Positions 7,791 through 15,745 of a DNA stretch of 64,000 nt are shown here, in pieces. Origin of the DNA: Bin5 sp009843665 (lineage in GTDB: Bacteria > Chloroflexota > Anaerolineae > Caldilineales > Caldilineaceae); the NCBI GenBank assembly GCA_965220285.1, contig OZ244818.1:4712001-4776000 (forward strand). Reading direction: 5' to 3'. Positions within the stretch are counted from its first letter, which is position 1. Every line of letters starts with the position of its first letter. The notes under the pieces were generated by a model. The model was not told where the DNA came from and searched no databases. It saw only the letters and a program-made list of their open reading frames with translations. Made by a program: the position numbers and the translations under genes.

Positions 7791-8237
7791 TTAGGAGCTC
7801 TTCAGCGACGGCGACGCCACCACGACCTCATCGAGCACGTCGTCATCGCCTGGCGGCGGCGTGCGCATCGAGCCGTAGCGCAGGGCGTGCGTGGCGCCGA
7901 ACGCGATATTGGCCGTCTTGGAGATCAGCTTGGCGCGCAGATAGCGCTGCAGCGGCCGCTTGAGCTCGACCCGAAGCAGCTTGCCGTTCAGGTCGTCGTT
8001 CGCGGCCGACGTCGCCGAGATCTCCCTGATGTCCACCTGCTTGAAAGTGGAGTCGTCGTCCGACCCCTCGATCTGCAGCTCGGCCTTGCCCGTCTTGACG
8101 CTGTCCGTGATCGGCACGAGGAACAGCGCGCAGGCGAATCCGGTCATGTCGATTGACGACGTGGTCTGCGACGTGTTGTTCGCGGCTGCAATCGCGTTCT
8201 GGACGATGTCGTGCAGGCTTTCGGTTACGATTTCCAT
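7791..8237 (-). CDS. Putative head decoration or minor head protein
   Basis: 148 residues directly after the major capsid gene. It starts MEIVTESLHDIVQNAIAAAN and contains long beta segments, including a LQIEGSDDDSTFKQV strand region with LKRPLQRYLRAK near residue 100. Size and location fit a capsid decoration (cement) protein or a discoidin-like structural protein. The sequence is not diagnostic. Confidence 0.6.
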   Translation of the reverse strand: MEIVTESLHDIVQNAIAAANNTSQTTSSIDMTGFACALFLVPITDSVKTGKAELQIEGSDDDSTFKQVDIREISATSAANDDLNGKLLRVELKRPLQRYLRAKLISKTANIAFGATHALRYGSMRTPPPGDDDVLDEVVVASPSLKSS

Positions 8238-8273
8238 GGTCTCTCCTATTCAGCCTTGGGGCCTCCGGACCCG

Positions 8274-9644
8274 TCAGGTTCCCATCTTGACGCGGGCAAA
8301 GGCGTCCGGCCGGATCGGCATGCCGTCGCTCTTGGACCTCATGATGAAGACGATTACATTCTGCGTGGCAAACTGCTGGTCGACCCTTTGCATGGTCATG
8401 TCGTAGGCGTCGGCGATGTGGTAGCCCTCTTTCCAGTTGCCGACGATCCCACCGTACTTGCCCGACGTCAGCACGTTGGGCATGTACTCCGAAATGTAGG
8501 CCGGGTCCCCCAGCAGCGTGTCCGGATGGCGCATGTCGATGGACGTGTGCCAGATAGGCTGTCCGTCGGTGCGGCGCAGCATCGAAACCTGCAGCCAGAA
8601 GTTGCGGGCGCCGAACCAGGTCAGATCGTCCCAGTAGGCCGTGCGGATCGACCACTTCGCGCTCTGCACGCCCTTCAGCGACACCTCCGTCGCGCTGTTG
8701 CCGGTATCCACGTCGCGGCTTGTCGGGATACCCTGGTCGCTGGGCGTCATGACGCCCAGCGCCTCGTTGACGCCGTTGCCGAGCAGGTAGCCGCGCTCCT
8801 CGGTGATGCCGCGCTTGTAGCCCAGCCGTTCGACCACAAAGGCAGAGATGCTCGGCTCCTGCATGATGATGTCGAAGGAGAAGGCCACGCCCTTGTTGAG
8901 GTTTTTGGGCCGCAGGCGCCGCAAGCCCATCTTGATCTGCGTGAGCTCGATCGGCGTGATCTCGCCGGACCAGTCGGCGTCCTCGACATCCTCTTCGAGG
9001 AAGCGGCCGGCGAGCGAGGTGGCGTCGACGCGCGGCGTCACGCGCGCCAGCTGGCGGACGTAGACCATATTGTCCGCGATTTTGAGGATGTCATTCATCA
9101 TCTGCACGGGCATCAGCCAGAAGCCGCCCAGCTCATCCAGGTCCATCTGCTGCGTAGCCCGCGTCTCGAACGGACGCGCCAGGTAGGCCTCCATCGACTC
9201 CTGGTACTTGCGCGCGCTGCGCCGCTCGAGGAAGGACCACTCGTCCTTGAGCGCCGGGTTGGGCACCACGCTCTCCAGACTTACGCCGGCGCGCCGGTTG
9301 CTTATCGGGCCCTGGGTGTGCCAGCGGTAGGGCACCGACTCGGCGTTGAACTGCTCGTGGTACATGCGGGTGCCGCGGCGCGCGGATTCGGACAGCGACT
9401 CGCCGCCGCCGTTGATGCTGTCGGCCAGCTCGCCCTCGATCGTGGCGATGCGCGCCGCCATCTCCTCGGCCTGCTGCTTCTTCATGGCCTCGCGGCTGTC
9501 GCAAGCCGCGTTGAAGTGCTTGTTGTAGCCTTGCAGCTCCTCGGCATTCATGCCGCGCCCTTGCGCGAGGGCCGATTCAAGGATCTGCTTGGCCTCTGAG
9601 AAACTCTGTGCTGCGTCGTGAAAATGGTTGATGGCTTCTCCCAT
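8274..9644 (-). CDS. Major capsid protein, HK97 family
   Basis: 456 residues. The first 130 or so are a helical charged segment (starting with AINHFHDAAQSFSEAKQILE) typical of the delta/scaffold domain, which is removed by the prohead protease encoded just upstream. The rest has the HK97-fold pattern, including LGGFWLMPVQMMNDILKIAD near the domain start, RVDATSLAGRFLEEDVEDAD, a conserved ALGVMTPSDQGIP segment and the C-terminal GIVGNWKEGYHIADAYDMT region. It forms the icosahedral shell. Coupled with the protease gene at 9660. Confidence 0.9.
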   Translation of the reverse strand: MGEAINHFHDAAQSFSEAKQILESALAQGRGMNAEELQGYNKHFNAACDSREAMKKQQAEEMAARIATIEGELADSINGGGESLSESARRGTRMYHEQFNAESVPYRWHTQGPISNRRAGVSLESVVPNPALKDEWSFLERRSARKYQESMEAYLARPFETRATQQMDLDELGGFWLMPVQMMNDILKIADNMVYVRQLARVTPRVDATSLAGRFLEEDVEDADWSGEITPIELTQIKMGLRRLRPKNLNKGVAFSFDIIMQEPSISAFVVERLGYKRGITEERGYLLGNGVNEALGVMTPSDQGIPTSRDVDTGNSATEVSLKGVQSAKWSIRTAYWDDLTWFGARNFWLQVSMLRRTDGQPIWHTSIDMRHPDTLLGDPAYISEYMPNVLTSGKYGGIVGNWKEGYHIADAYDMTMQRVDQQFATQNVIVFIMRSKSDGMPIRPDAFARVKMGT

Positions 9645-9659
9645 CGTTCTTCCCCTTTG

Positions 9660-10376
9660 CTATGCGTCCAAGAAGGCGCTTTCAATTTCGTCCATCACCG
9701 CCAGCTGGCGCAGCTGCAGTACATGCGCCTGGCTGATTGCGTCCACGTCGACGCCCGGCGACTGCGTCCGCCTGACGATGCGCATGCGGCCGGCCTCTTC
9801 ATTCCATCGCAGGTCTGCCGGCAGCTCTGGCAGGGCCAACCCTTCGATGCTGCGCTGGCCGTCGGTCACGCCCACGGACGTACCCACTACCGCCGGCCAC
9901 GTGACCGGCGAGGCCTCCCACATGGAGGCGCGGATGATCGTGCGCAGCCACAGGTCTTCGTCCTCTTCATCCTGGGCCCAGCTGTCCTCGAGCACGTCGA
10001 AGCCGATCGACGACTGGTACACATCGCCGCGGTCTATGCTTTCGACGCGGTTGGCCGCACTGCCCGGCGGATCGAAGGTGTAGCCCACGCCGACGTCGTC
10101 GGACCATACGCGCATCGTGTCAGCGCTGACCCGACCGAGAGGCTCGCGGCTGTCGTGCTGCCACAGCGTGCAGATCTCATCGACGTCGACCCGTAGAGAT
10201 TCGTCATATGCGCCGGCCTGTACCACTTCTCGCCACTGCCCCCAGAAAATGACAGTCTTGACGCCGTAGACGGTTGCGTAGCCTTTGATACTTGGCTGCA
10301 TCTCTTCGGTCTCGCCGTCGGCCCGTCTCTCGATCTCGAGCGGTGGGGCCTCAGGTATTACTCGCCACCTTTCCAT
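9660..10376 (-). CDS. HK97-family prohead protease
   Basis: 238 residues with the catalytic layout of phage prohead serine proteases: His74 in TLWQHDSREPLGRV and Ser122/Ser123 in YQSSIGFDV, followed by a WEASPVTWPAV segment typical of the family. The N-terminus has the GYATVYGV and VVQAGAYDESL strands. It cleaves the capsid delta domain and itself during head maturation. Placed directly before the major capsid gene, 15 bases apart. Confidence 0.9.
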   Translation of the reverse strand: MERWRVIPEAPPLEIERRADGETEEMQPSIKGYATVYGVKTVIFWGQWREVVQAGAYDESLRVDVDEICTLWQHDSREPLGRVSADTMRVWSDDVGVGYTFDPPGSAANRVESIDRGDVYQSSIGFDVLEDSWAQDEEDEDLWLRTIIRASMWEASPVTWPAVVGTSVGVTDGQRSIEGLALPELPADLRWNEEAGRMRIVRRTQSPGVDVDAISQAHVLQLRQLAVMDEIESAFLDA

Positions 10377-10379
10377 GGC

Positions 10380-11153
10380 CTATCCCCAGATAGTTAGTCC
10401 GAATCTCCACTTTGTCATATTGATCACCCCCCAATTGTCGGTAGTCTTTTGCGGGACAAGAGGGGCCCTGGAGCTACCTGAAGGCGATCTGACTTTGAAG
10501 TTCGAGTCCGTGACGTCATAGACACCGAAACCCCAGCTGAGAATCCCGTTCCGGCTGCTGTTCTGTTGCAAGTTACTCACTAGAGGCAGGTATACCTCGT
10601 CGCCTGCAGCGTATCCATGCTCCGCGGTCTTGCAGAGCAGCCGGCCCTGGAAGCCGACAGGAACGCGCCCCAGAGAATGAGTTATGGTGACACCAGCGGC
10701 GCCACCAATCGCTATCTCATCTGTGAGCTTTTCGAAGGTGACTATTCCGGGAAGAGATTTCGCCAGATTCTTAACTGAAATCCACTTCTGCGGGTCGCCT
10801 GGCTGATCTTCGTCGGAGATTAGCAGCCGGTCGTCATTTGCTGCGTCGGTCAGCTCAGCCGGCACGTCGTCATGCAGGTCGAACAGGTCCAGGAGAAACG
10901 ACCGCAGCGTCGCCAGCTTCACGAATTTCTGCGGCGCGCCGGGAGTGCCCTCGTCCGATACCAGTAGCCGGTCGATGCCGGCCAAGGTCGTCAGCTCATC
11001 GGTGACGCTGTCATGGAGGTCGAAACTCTGTGGCAACCGGCGCAAAAGAAGTCGCCTCAGATCCCGCTGGACCCCCCGGCTGATCAAAATGTAGTCGGCA
11101 TTCTCGTCGACGGCCATCACCTCATCGACCGTCGTGATTCTCTTCTCTGCCAT
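10380..11153 (-). CDS. Phage structural protein with internal repeats, possibly adsorption or head fibre
   Basis: 257 residues. The first half contains two related segments with the pattern L-x-x-x-D-R-L-L-V/I-S-D-E-x-x-P-G-x-P-Q-K (around residues 60 and 107), as seen in phage fibre-like proteins. The second half has THSLGRVPVGFQGRLL, similar to beta-structured receptor-binding ends. Unusually, it sits between portal and protease rather than with the tail genes, so a head fibre or decoration role is as likely as host binding. Confidence 0.55.
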   Translation of the reverse strand: MAEKRITTVDEVMAVDENADYILISRGVQRDLRRLLLRRLPQSFDLHDSVTDELTTLAGIDRLLVSDEGTPGAPQKFVKLATLRSFLLDLFDLHDDVPAELTDAANDDRLLISDEDQPGDPQKWISVKNLAKSLPGIVTFEKLTDEIAIGGAAGVTITHSLGRVPVGFQGRLLCKTAEHGYAAGDEVYLPLVSNLQQNSSRNGILSWGFGVYDVTDSNFKVRSPSGSSRAPLVPQKTTDNWGVINMTKWRFGLTIWG

Positions 11154-11163
11154 ATTCCCCCGG

Positions 11164-11511
11164 CTACGGGCTCGGATTTACGCTCACCGACACCTCGCCA
11201 TACGGCGACCAGATGAAACCGGTCACGCCGGCGGCCTTCTTGTAGGTCACGTGCTCGCCATTCGGCTCCAGCACTTCCGCGGCGGCCCGGGCGCGCTTCA
11301 GGTCGGCCGCGGACTCAGGCTCGCTCGCCGTCCGAATCAGGTAGACGTAATGGTGCGCCCCCACCGGCCGGCCGTCGCTGTCCAGGCCTGTGTTCTGCAC
11401 CCTGTAGGTCTTGTCATCCGCCAGCGCCGTCTTGGCCCCGCCGATCACGGCGACGCAGCTCGCATCGAAGTCTTGCAGGTCCCTGCCGGCGTAAACTGTC
11501 AAGCTGCTCAT
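11164..11511 (-). CDS. Hypothetical phage protein
   Basis: 115 residues between the portal gene and the repeat-containing structural gene, in the same tightly spaced operon. Starts MSSLTVYAGRDLQDF and contains several short beta-like stretches (THYVYLIRT-like and GFIWSPYGEVSVSV). No family recognised. Likely a minor virion protein, by location only. Confidence 0.55.
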   Translation of the reverse strand: MSSLTVYAGRDLQDFDASCVAVIGGAKTALADDKTYRVQNTGLDSDGRPVGAHHYVYLIRTASEPESAADLKRARAAAEVLEPNGEHVTYKKAAGVTGFIWSPYGEVSVSVNPSP

Positions 11512-11521
11512 ATCGCCTCTT

Positions 11522-13543
11522 TCAGCTCTCCCTCACCGCGCGCACGCCGCAATCGCATCCGCCGTGCAGCGGGGGGTGGCCGCGGCGGCCGCTCACCTGG
11601 AGCGTCTCGCCGTCCTCGCTTGTCACCGTGCCGCCGGCGCCGACGAAGTCCTCCCCGATCGCAACCGTTTTGCCGTCAAGCGCACGGCAGTACTTGCACG
11701 CGTCCCCGCGGGCGGCCCAGGCGATCATCGAAATGCCCACAGCTGCCATCGCCGCCACTGAAAACGCGTTGCCGGATTCGAAGGCTGCCTTGCGGCCGCG
11801 CTTTTGGGCTTCGTTCTGGTCCCATTCCAGCAGTCTCTCCTCTACGGCAATGCGGGCGGTTTCCTCACCCTCTGCCGCGCCCTCGTCACGAATCAGGGCC
11901 TCCAGCTGGCGGCGGTGCGATGCCGCGTACTCGTTGGCTTCGGCCTCAAGCACCTCGGCGGCGTGCTCCTGAATCCGGCCGGCGATCTCAGTCGTCCACT
12001 CTTCACCCAGCGACGCCACCACCATGCTCGCCGTCCAGGCGGCCAGCTCTTCGACCGGAAGGGCTAGGGCTTCGGCGAAGGCCTGCGGGAGCTGCTCACC
12101 GCAGAAACCGGAAAGCCAGCGCACAAACTCGGTCAGCGACTTCCCTTCGAGGGCCTCCAGAATCGCGGCCGTCTCAAACGCCACCACGCCCTCGAGGCGC
12201 TCCTGCAGCAGCTCCGCGGCCTGGGCCCACAGATCGCGCAGCTCCTGCACGTCGTCCTGGCGCTGCTCAGAGGGCCGGTTCCGCTCCTGCCGTGTGTCGC
12301 CGTCGCCGGCGTCCGGCTCCTCGCCCTGCTCGGCCAGAACTGCCTTCATCGGCTTCAAGTTTGCCGGCATCAGCATTTCGTCCCCGCCATCATACGCGGG
12401 ATTATTTTCTTTTGCTCGCACCTCGTTGCGGCTCAGCAGTCCGTACATCACCCCGATCTGGTAGACGCGGTAGCGCGACAGCGTATCTCCTCGCAGCCGG
12501 CTGTCGACCTGGTACTCGACCCAGACGTCGCTCTCGTACCCCTCGCGTTCGACGAGGTCCATCTGGATCTGCTCTTCGTGATTGACTATCCAGGGCATCA
12601 ATGAGTCCTGGACGAATGCGATAGACTGGTGCTCGATGTTGCTGAAGGTGGCGCGCTCGAGGTCGTACACCATGTGCGGGGGCACGCCGAACCACCTGCA
12701 GATCTCCAGCGACTGGAAGCGGCGCGTCTCCAGGAACTGCGCCTCTTCGGGCGGTATCCCGATCTTCTCGACCGTCATGCCCTCCTCAAGCACAGCCGTC
12801 CTGTGGCTCTTGCCCACCCCGCCGTGCCGCTCGTCCCAGCTCTTGCGGATGCGCTCGAGCGCTTCCGTGCTGAGGGCGTCGGGGTGCATGAGGGCGACGC
12901 CCGGCGTTGCGCCCTGGCCGAAAAAGCGGGCCCCGAACTCCTCGGCGACCAGGGCGAGCTCGAGCGTGTGCATCGCCTGCCGCACCACCGAGCGCCCCAG
13001 GAAGCCGTCATTGCTGAGGCTGCGCACGTGGTGGACGCGGTAGTGTGGCAGGCGACCGTTGCTGCCGGCCGCGTCCTCGATCGATGCGCTGTACTGGTAG
13101 ACCGGCTTGCGGCGCTCGAGGCGCGCGTTCATGCCGTCCGCCTGCAGCGGCCAGATGGCGGCCGGCCAGCCGTCGCCGCCGTATTCGATTTCTCCATAGC
13201 CGTTGCCGCGCAGAAAGAGCGAGGAAAAGAGCGTCTGTTTCCAGACGAAGGGGGTCATCAGCCGGTTCGGCCGCTTGTGGAAGAGGCGCCAGAGCGGATG
13301 ATCCCGGGCCTCCTGCCTCTGGCCGGCGCTGTCGCGGCGGTAGACCTTCAGGGGGAGCTGCGCGATGTTGTCGCTCAGCACTCGCACACAGCGGTAGACC
13401 GTCGCCACCTGCAGGGAAGTCTCCGCGGAAACGTGGCGGCCGGTGATTGACTGCTGCGCGCCGTGGCGAAAGGCCTCCTCGAGCGTGAGACCGCTGACGA
13501 CGCGCTCGCGCTTCTCGAACGCCTGCCGGATAAAGCCGCTCAC
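11522..13543 (-). CDS. Portal protein fused to a MuF-like minor head domain
   Basis: 673 residues from a GTG start at 13543 that overlaps the stop of the small membrane gene as GTGA. Residues 1 to about 390 are an HK97-type portal: VATVYRCVRVLSDNIAQLPL, then HPLWRLFHKRPNRLMTPF, FLRGNGYGEI, and ICRWFGVPPHMVYD with the ATFSNIEHQSIAF segment. A charged linker follows. The last 150 residues match MuF/SPP1 gp7-type minor head domains, with the Cys/His pattern CKYCRALDGKTV and HPPLHGGCDCGV. The portal ring drives DNA entry, and MuF domains enter the head. The two are usually separate genes. Confidence 0.88.
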   Translation of the reverse strand: MSGFIRQAFEKRERVVSGLTLEEAFRHGAQQSITGRHVSAETSLQVATVYRCVRVLSDNIAQLPLKVYRRDSAGQRQEARDHPLWRLFHKRPNRLMTPFVWKQTLFSSLFLRGNGYGEIEYGGDGWPAAIWPLQADGMNARLERRKPVYQYSASIEDAAGSNGRLPHYRVHHVRSLSNDGFLGRSVVRQAMHTLELALVAEEFGARFFGQGATPGVALMHPDALSTEALERIRKSWDERHGGVGKSHRTAVLEEGMTVEKIGIPPEEAQFLETRRFQSLEICRWFGVPPHMVYDLERATFSNIEHQSIAFVQDSLMPWIVNHEEQIQMDLVEREGYESDVWVEYQVDSRLRGDTLSRYRVYQIGVMYGLLSRNEVRAKENNPAYDGGDEMLMPANLKPMKAVLAEQGEEPDAGDGDTRQERNRPSEQRQDDVQELRDLWAQAAELLQERLEGVVAFETAAILEALEGKSLTEFVRWLSGFCGEQLPQAFAEALALPVEELAAWTASMVVASLGEEWTTEIAGRIQEHAAEVLEAEANEYAASHRRQLEALIRDEGAAEGEETARIAVEERLLEWDQNEAQKRGRKAAFESGNAFSVAAMAAVGISMIAWAARGDACKYCRALDGKTVAIGEDFVGAGGTVTSEDGETLQVSGRRGHPPLHGGCDCGVRAVRES

Positions 13544-13707
13544 CGCCGCAGGCCTCCGACGACGCCCGCGCCCACACATACCACGGCCGCATAGCCGACC
13601 GCGTCATGCCAGCCCCACTCGAGCCAGACGAAGCCCAGGCCCAGGACCAGGCCCAGAATGATGAGCGCAAGGAAGCAATAGTCAGTCCGTGTCATCTGCA
13701 GATTCAT
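13540..13707 (-). CDS. Small double-spanning membrane protein before the portal
   Basis: 55 residues starting MNLQMTRTDYCFLALIILGL, with two hydrophobic segments (about residues 11 to 30 and 36 to 53) separated by a short WLEWGWHD loop. The stop TGA overlaps the portal's GTG start (GTGA), so the two are likely co-translated. Such a small two-span protein could be a holin or antiholin. The overlap and hydrophobicity support a real gene, although no strong ribosome site is seen. Confidence 0.55.
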   Translation of the reverse strand: MNLQMTRTDYCFLALIILGLVLGLGFVWLEWGWHDAVGYAAVVCVGAGVVGGLRR

Positions 13708-13722
13708 GGAGGGGAGAAAAGC

Positions 13723-14061
13723 CTACAGGCATTTCAATTCCAGGGCCAGGTCCTTCTCCAGCGCCCCGATTTCCCTTTCGAGCTCATGGATGTCAGCTGC
13801 AATTTCAGCTGCATCGATCGGGAACTCAGTGAAGGCGCTCTTTCCGGCCCTGGTGTTCAGCTCGGTCTTTGTACACTTGAACTGACTGCCGCGAACCTCT
13901 GCAATGCGGTTGTCCGATTGTGACTCGTCAAGGCAGTCTGCCAACAGACGCAAAGTCCCAACCATCTGCTGACCTTCGTTCTGCCGCTTCTCCAGGCGAG
14001 ATTTCGCCTTGTACAGGTCTATGTAGAGCCTGCCTATTCTGGCATCGGCTTCTTTGCTCAT
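13723..14061 (-). CDS. Hypothetical coiled-coil phage protein
   Basis: 112 residues, almost wholly helical and charged. An N-terminal heptad-like segment (LYIDLYKAKSRLEKRQNEGQ) and a C-terminal one (ADIHELEREIGALEKDLALE) suggest a coiled coil. First gene after the terminator at 14105, so it may have its own promoter or depend on readthrough. No family recognised. Confidence 0.55.
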   Translation of the reverse strand: MSKEADARIGRLYIDLYKAKSRLEKRQNEGQQMVGTLRLLADCLDESQSDNRIAEVRGSQFKCTKTELNTRAGKSAFTEFPIDAAEIAADIHELEREIGALEKDLALELKCL

Positions 14062-14104
14062 GGATTCTCTTACCCCCTACTGCTGCGAGACCGGCCATTT
14101 AGGC

Positions 14105-14140
14105 AAAAAAACGGGGGTACCTATATGACCTGTACCCCCG
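14105..14140 (-). terminator. Rho-independent terminator (possibly bidirectional)
   Basis: A 9-bp stem, CGGGGGTAC with GTACCCCCG, flanked by seven A on the left and six A on the right of the plus strand. Read on the minus strand, the hairpin is followed by T7. It separates the Acb2-like gene from the coiled-coil/portal block. Confidence 0.8.
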
Positions 14141-14311
14141 AAAAAATCGCTTAGAACGGCTCCTACGGCCTCGGCTTGCGGCGATCCGCCGTGTTTTTGC
14201 CGTTTTCCCGTGTTTTCGGCTCCGGAGCCGGCTTTCTGCGCTCCCGGCGCCGCCGGCTCTCCGACGGCCGCACTACCCGCTTTTCGCGCTCGTGCGCCGG
14301 GGATCCCCGCG

Positions 14312-14515
14312 TCACTGCTCGTTTTCCTGCTCCACCTTGGCGCGGACAAAGCAGTCCTTCGCCTCCAGGAGCTTGCGCATGCCGGCAGTCTTTTCAGGGC
14401 CTTCGGGTAGTGCAGCGTCCATCTGTTTTGCCAGCCCCCGGCAGGCGACATGAATGTCGTCCACCGACTTGACTGCGTGTGAGCGGTCGAACCACTTCAG
14501 CAATCGGTTAGCCAC
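14312..14515 (-). CDS. Acb2/Tad1-hosting-domain-like protein (candidate anti-CBASS)
   Basis: 67 residues from a GTG at 14515, with an AAGGAG ribosome site. The C-terminal half has the pattern L-P-E-G-P-E-K-T-x-x-x-R-K-L-L-E-A-K-D-C-x-V-R-A, which matches the small phage protein family related to Acb2, whose hexamers sequester cyclic oligonucleotides and block CBASS and related defences. Three predicted helices and the length fit the family. It overlaps the upstream gene by eight bases and ends before a terminator. Family match by eye; binding activity is not shown by sequence alone. Confidence 0.6.
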   Translation of the reverse strand: MANRLLKWFDRSHAVKSVDDIHVACRGLAKQMDAALPEGPEKTAGMRKLLEAKDCFVRAKVEQENEQ

Positions 14516-14774
14516 GTGCTTTTCTCCTTCTCTTCTTCGGCCGCCTGCCCTTGCCGGCCATCTGGCGGAGGTGGGGCGGAATCCGGGTAGGCGCCAGGGT
14601 TGCCGACGCCGGCGTCAGTGCCGGGATGACTGGCTCCTCAAATGCCCGATGGAACGCGTCAATGTCGCTGGCGGCGATAGCGGCCTCCACCGCTTTTGAG
14701 AGTTGCCGCTCCGCGTGCTTGCGCCGGTCCCCGCCGCCGAAGACCATCTCCCCGCGACCGTCCTGTCTATGCAT
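14508..14774 (-). CDS. Hypothetical phage protein, basic C-terminus
   Basis: 88 residues from the ATG at 14774, which overlaps the stop of the upstream membrane gene (14767). The N-terminal half is helical (RKHAERQLSKAVEAAIAASD); the C-terminus is Pro-rich, then strongly basic (GKGRRPKKRRRKARG), suggesting nucleic acid contact. An in-frame ATG upstream at 14801 is less likely because it lies further inside the neighbouring gene. No family recognised. Confidence 0.5.
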   Translation of the reverse strand: MHRQDGRGEMVFGGGDRRKHAERQLSKAVEAAIAASDIDAFHRAFEEPVIPALTPASATLAPTRIPPHLRQMAGKGRRPKKRRRKARG

Positions 14775-14973
14775 CGACTTCGTCCTCATAGACCGACTCA
14801 AACCGGCCCGTCCGGGGGTTGCGACGGCGAACTTTCTTGCGGTTGAGCTGGCGCAGCTGCTCTTTCAGAGTGGAGACCTGGCCCCGGCACCTGTCCAGCT
14901 GGCGACGGGTGACATAGGACGCCAGAAGCGCCCAGGCCGCTCCCACCACTGCGATCACTGCCAATGGGTCCAT
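14767..14973 (-). CDS. Small single-span membrane protein with coiled coil
   Basis: 68 residues from the ATG at 14973, with GGAGGG upstream. One N-terminal membrane segment (MDPLAVIAVVGAAWALLASY) is followed by a charged coiled coil and a basic/acidic tail. The layout resembles Rz/i-spanin-type or holin-associated phage proteins, and the gene sits in a stretch of membrane genes, so a lysis role is plausible but unproven. Confidence 0.55.
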   Translation of the reverse strand: MDPLAVIAVVGAAWALLASYVTRRQLDRCRGQVSTLKEQLRQLNRKKVRRRNPRTGRFESVYEDEVDA

Positions 14974-15053
14974 CAGCACCCTCCCCAAAGAAAGCGGGCC
15001 GGACCGGCCGGCCCGCTGCCTTTCAGAATGTCCTTTCTGCCTGCCTCTCTTAC

Positions 15054-15566
15054 TTAGCTAACGCTGTTGCCAGGTGCAGACGCTTCCGCATCCTCGGAGT
15101 CACGCGAAGCAAACGCCGCGATGACGGCCAGGGCGCCGCCGCCAAGGCCTACGAGAATACTGGTGAGGGTCATGGCGCTTTCAATGGCGCTGGCCACGGC
15201 CGAGATCTCCGCCAAAATGGCAGGCCCGGGGCCGAGGTAGAAGCGCACGCCGGCGGAAAGACCAGCTCCCAGCACAAGCGTGGCTGCGAACAACAGCCCG
15301 AGCGCATTCACGTTGAGCGGGCTCGCCCAGCCCTCGAAGGCGCCGGCCTTTCTGGCAAACACGATGGCCGTGCTCACAAAGCCGCTGGCAAGCATGATCG
15401 AGAGCGTGAACAGCACGCCGTGCGACAGATAGATGGCCAGGTCATCGAAGCCGGCCGTCTCGACGATGCCTGAGAAAACCGCGCCCACTGTGCCGGTGAA
15501 AAACAGTGCCAGCCCGATGCTGAACACAATCACGTTCAAGTACACCTTGGAGAAGAATTCGCTCAT
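15054..15566 (-). CDS. Four-span membrane protein, possible holin
   Basis: 170 residues with four hydrophobic segments (about 10 to 30, 45 to 70, 86 to 108 and 125 to 160) and a short charged C-terminal tail ending APGNSVS. GGAAGAG lies just before the ATG. It belongs to the membrane cassette between terminase and portal. Holins vary widely in topology, so this is a candidate only. Confidence 0.5.
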   Translation of the reverse strand: MSEFFSKVYLNVIVFSIGLALFFTGTVGAVFSGIVETAGFDDLAIYLSHGVLFTLSIMLASGFVSTAIVFARKAGAFEGWASPLNVNALGLLFAATLVLGAGLSAGVRFYLGPGPAILAEISAVASAIESAMTLTSILVGLGGGALAVIAAFASRDSEDAEASAPGNSVS

Positions 15567-15624
15567 CTCTCTCTTCCTTTCTGCCCTTTCGGGCTAGGTA
15601 AATGTGCGGCAGAGCGCCGCCAGG

Positions 15625-15691
15625 CGTACCCGGCCGGATTCGAACCGGTGAATCTCCCACGCCGCGAACGGCGGCTAGCTGAGACGGGCAC
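15625..15691 (-). ncRNA. tRNA-like element lacking a normal D-arm
   Basis: On the minus strand GTGCCCG pairs with CGGGTAC 60 bases later (one G-U pair), and a T-arm ACCGG-TTCGAAT-CCGGC follows the canonical TTCGAAT loop with four of five pairs. Between them is a GC stem (GCCG/CGGC) with a seven-base loop that places GTT at the anticodon, but with C instead of T at position 33. Only nine bases separate the acceptor from this stem, so there is no standard D-arm. No CCA is encoded. It may be a decayed phage tRNA or a tRNA mimic. Confidence 0.4.
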
Positions 15692-15745
15692 ATGGAATAA
15701 GCCGGCCAATTCCGGCTATTTCTGGCCAATTCTGGCCAATTGTCA

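Noticed and set aside
8211..9599. 462-codon plus-strand ORF opposite the capsid gene
   Set aside because: Shadow of the HK97 major capsid gene; His/Arg-rich composition and no ribosome site.
11134..12585. 483-codon plus-strand ORF opposite the portal
   Set aside because: Arg/Pro/Ser-rich low-complexity translation of the antisense strand of the portal gene.
14077..14312. Possible coding continuation after the Acb2-like gene
   Set aside because: Frame has no ribosome site, is Ala/Gly-rich and runs through the terminator hairpin.
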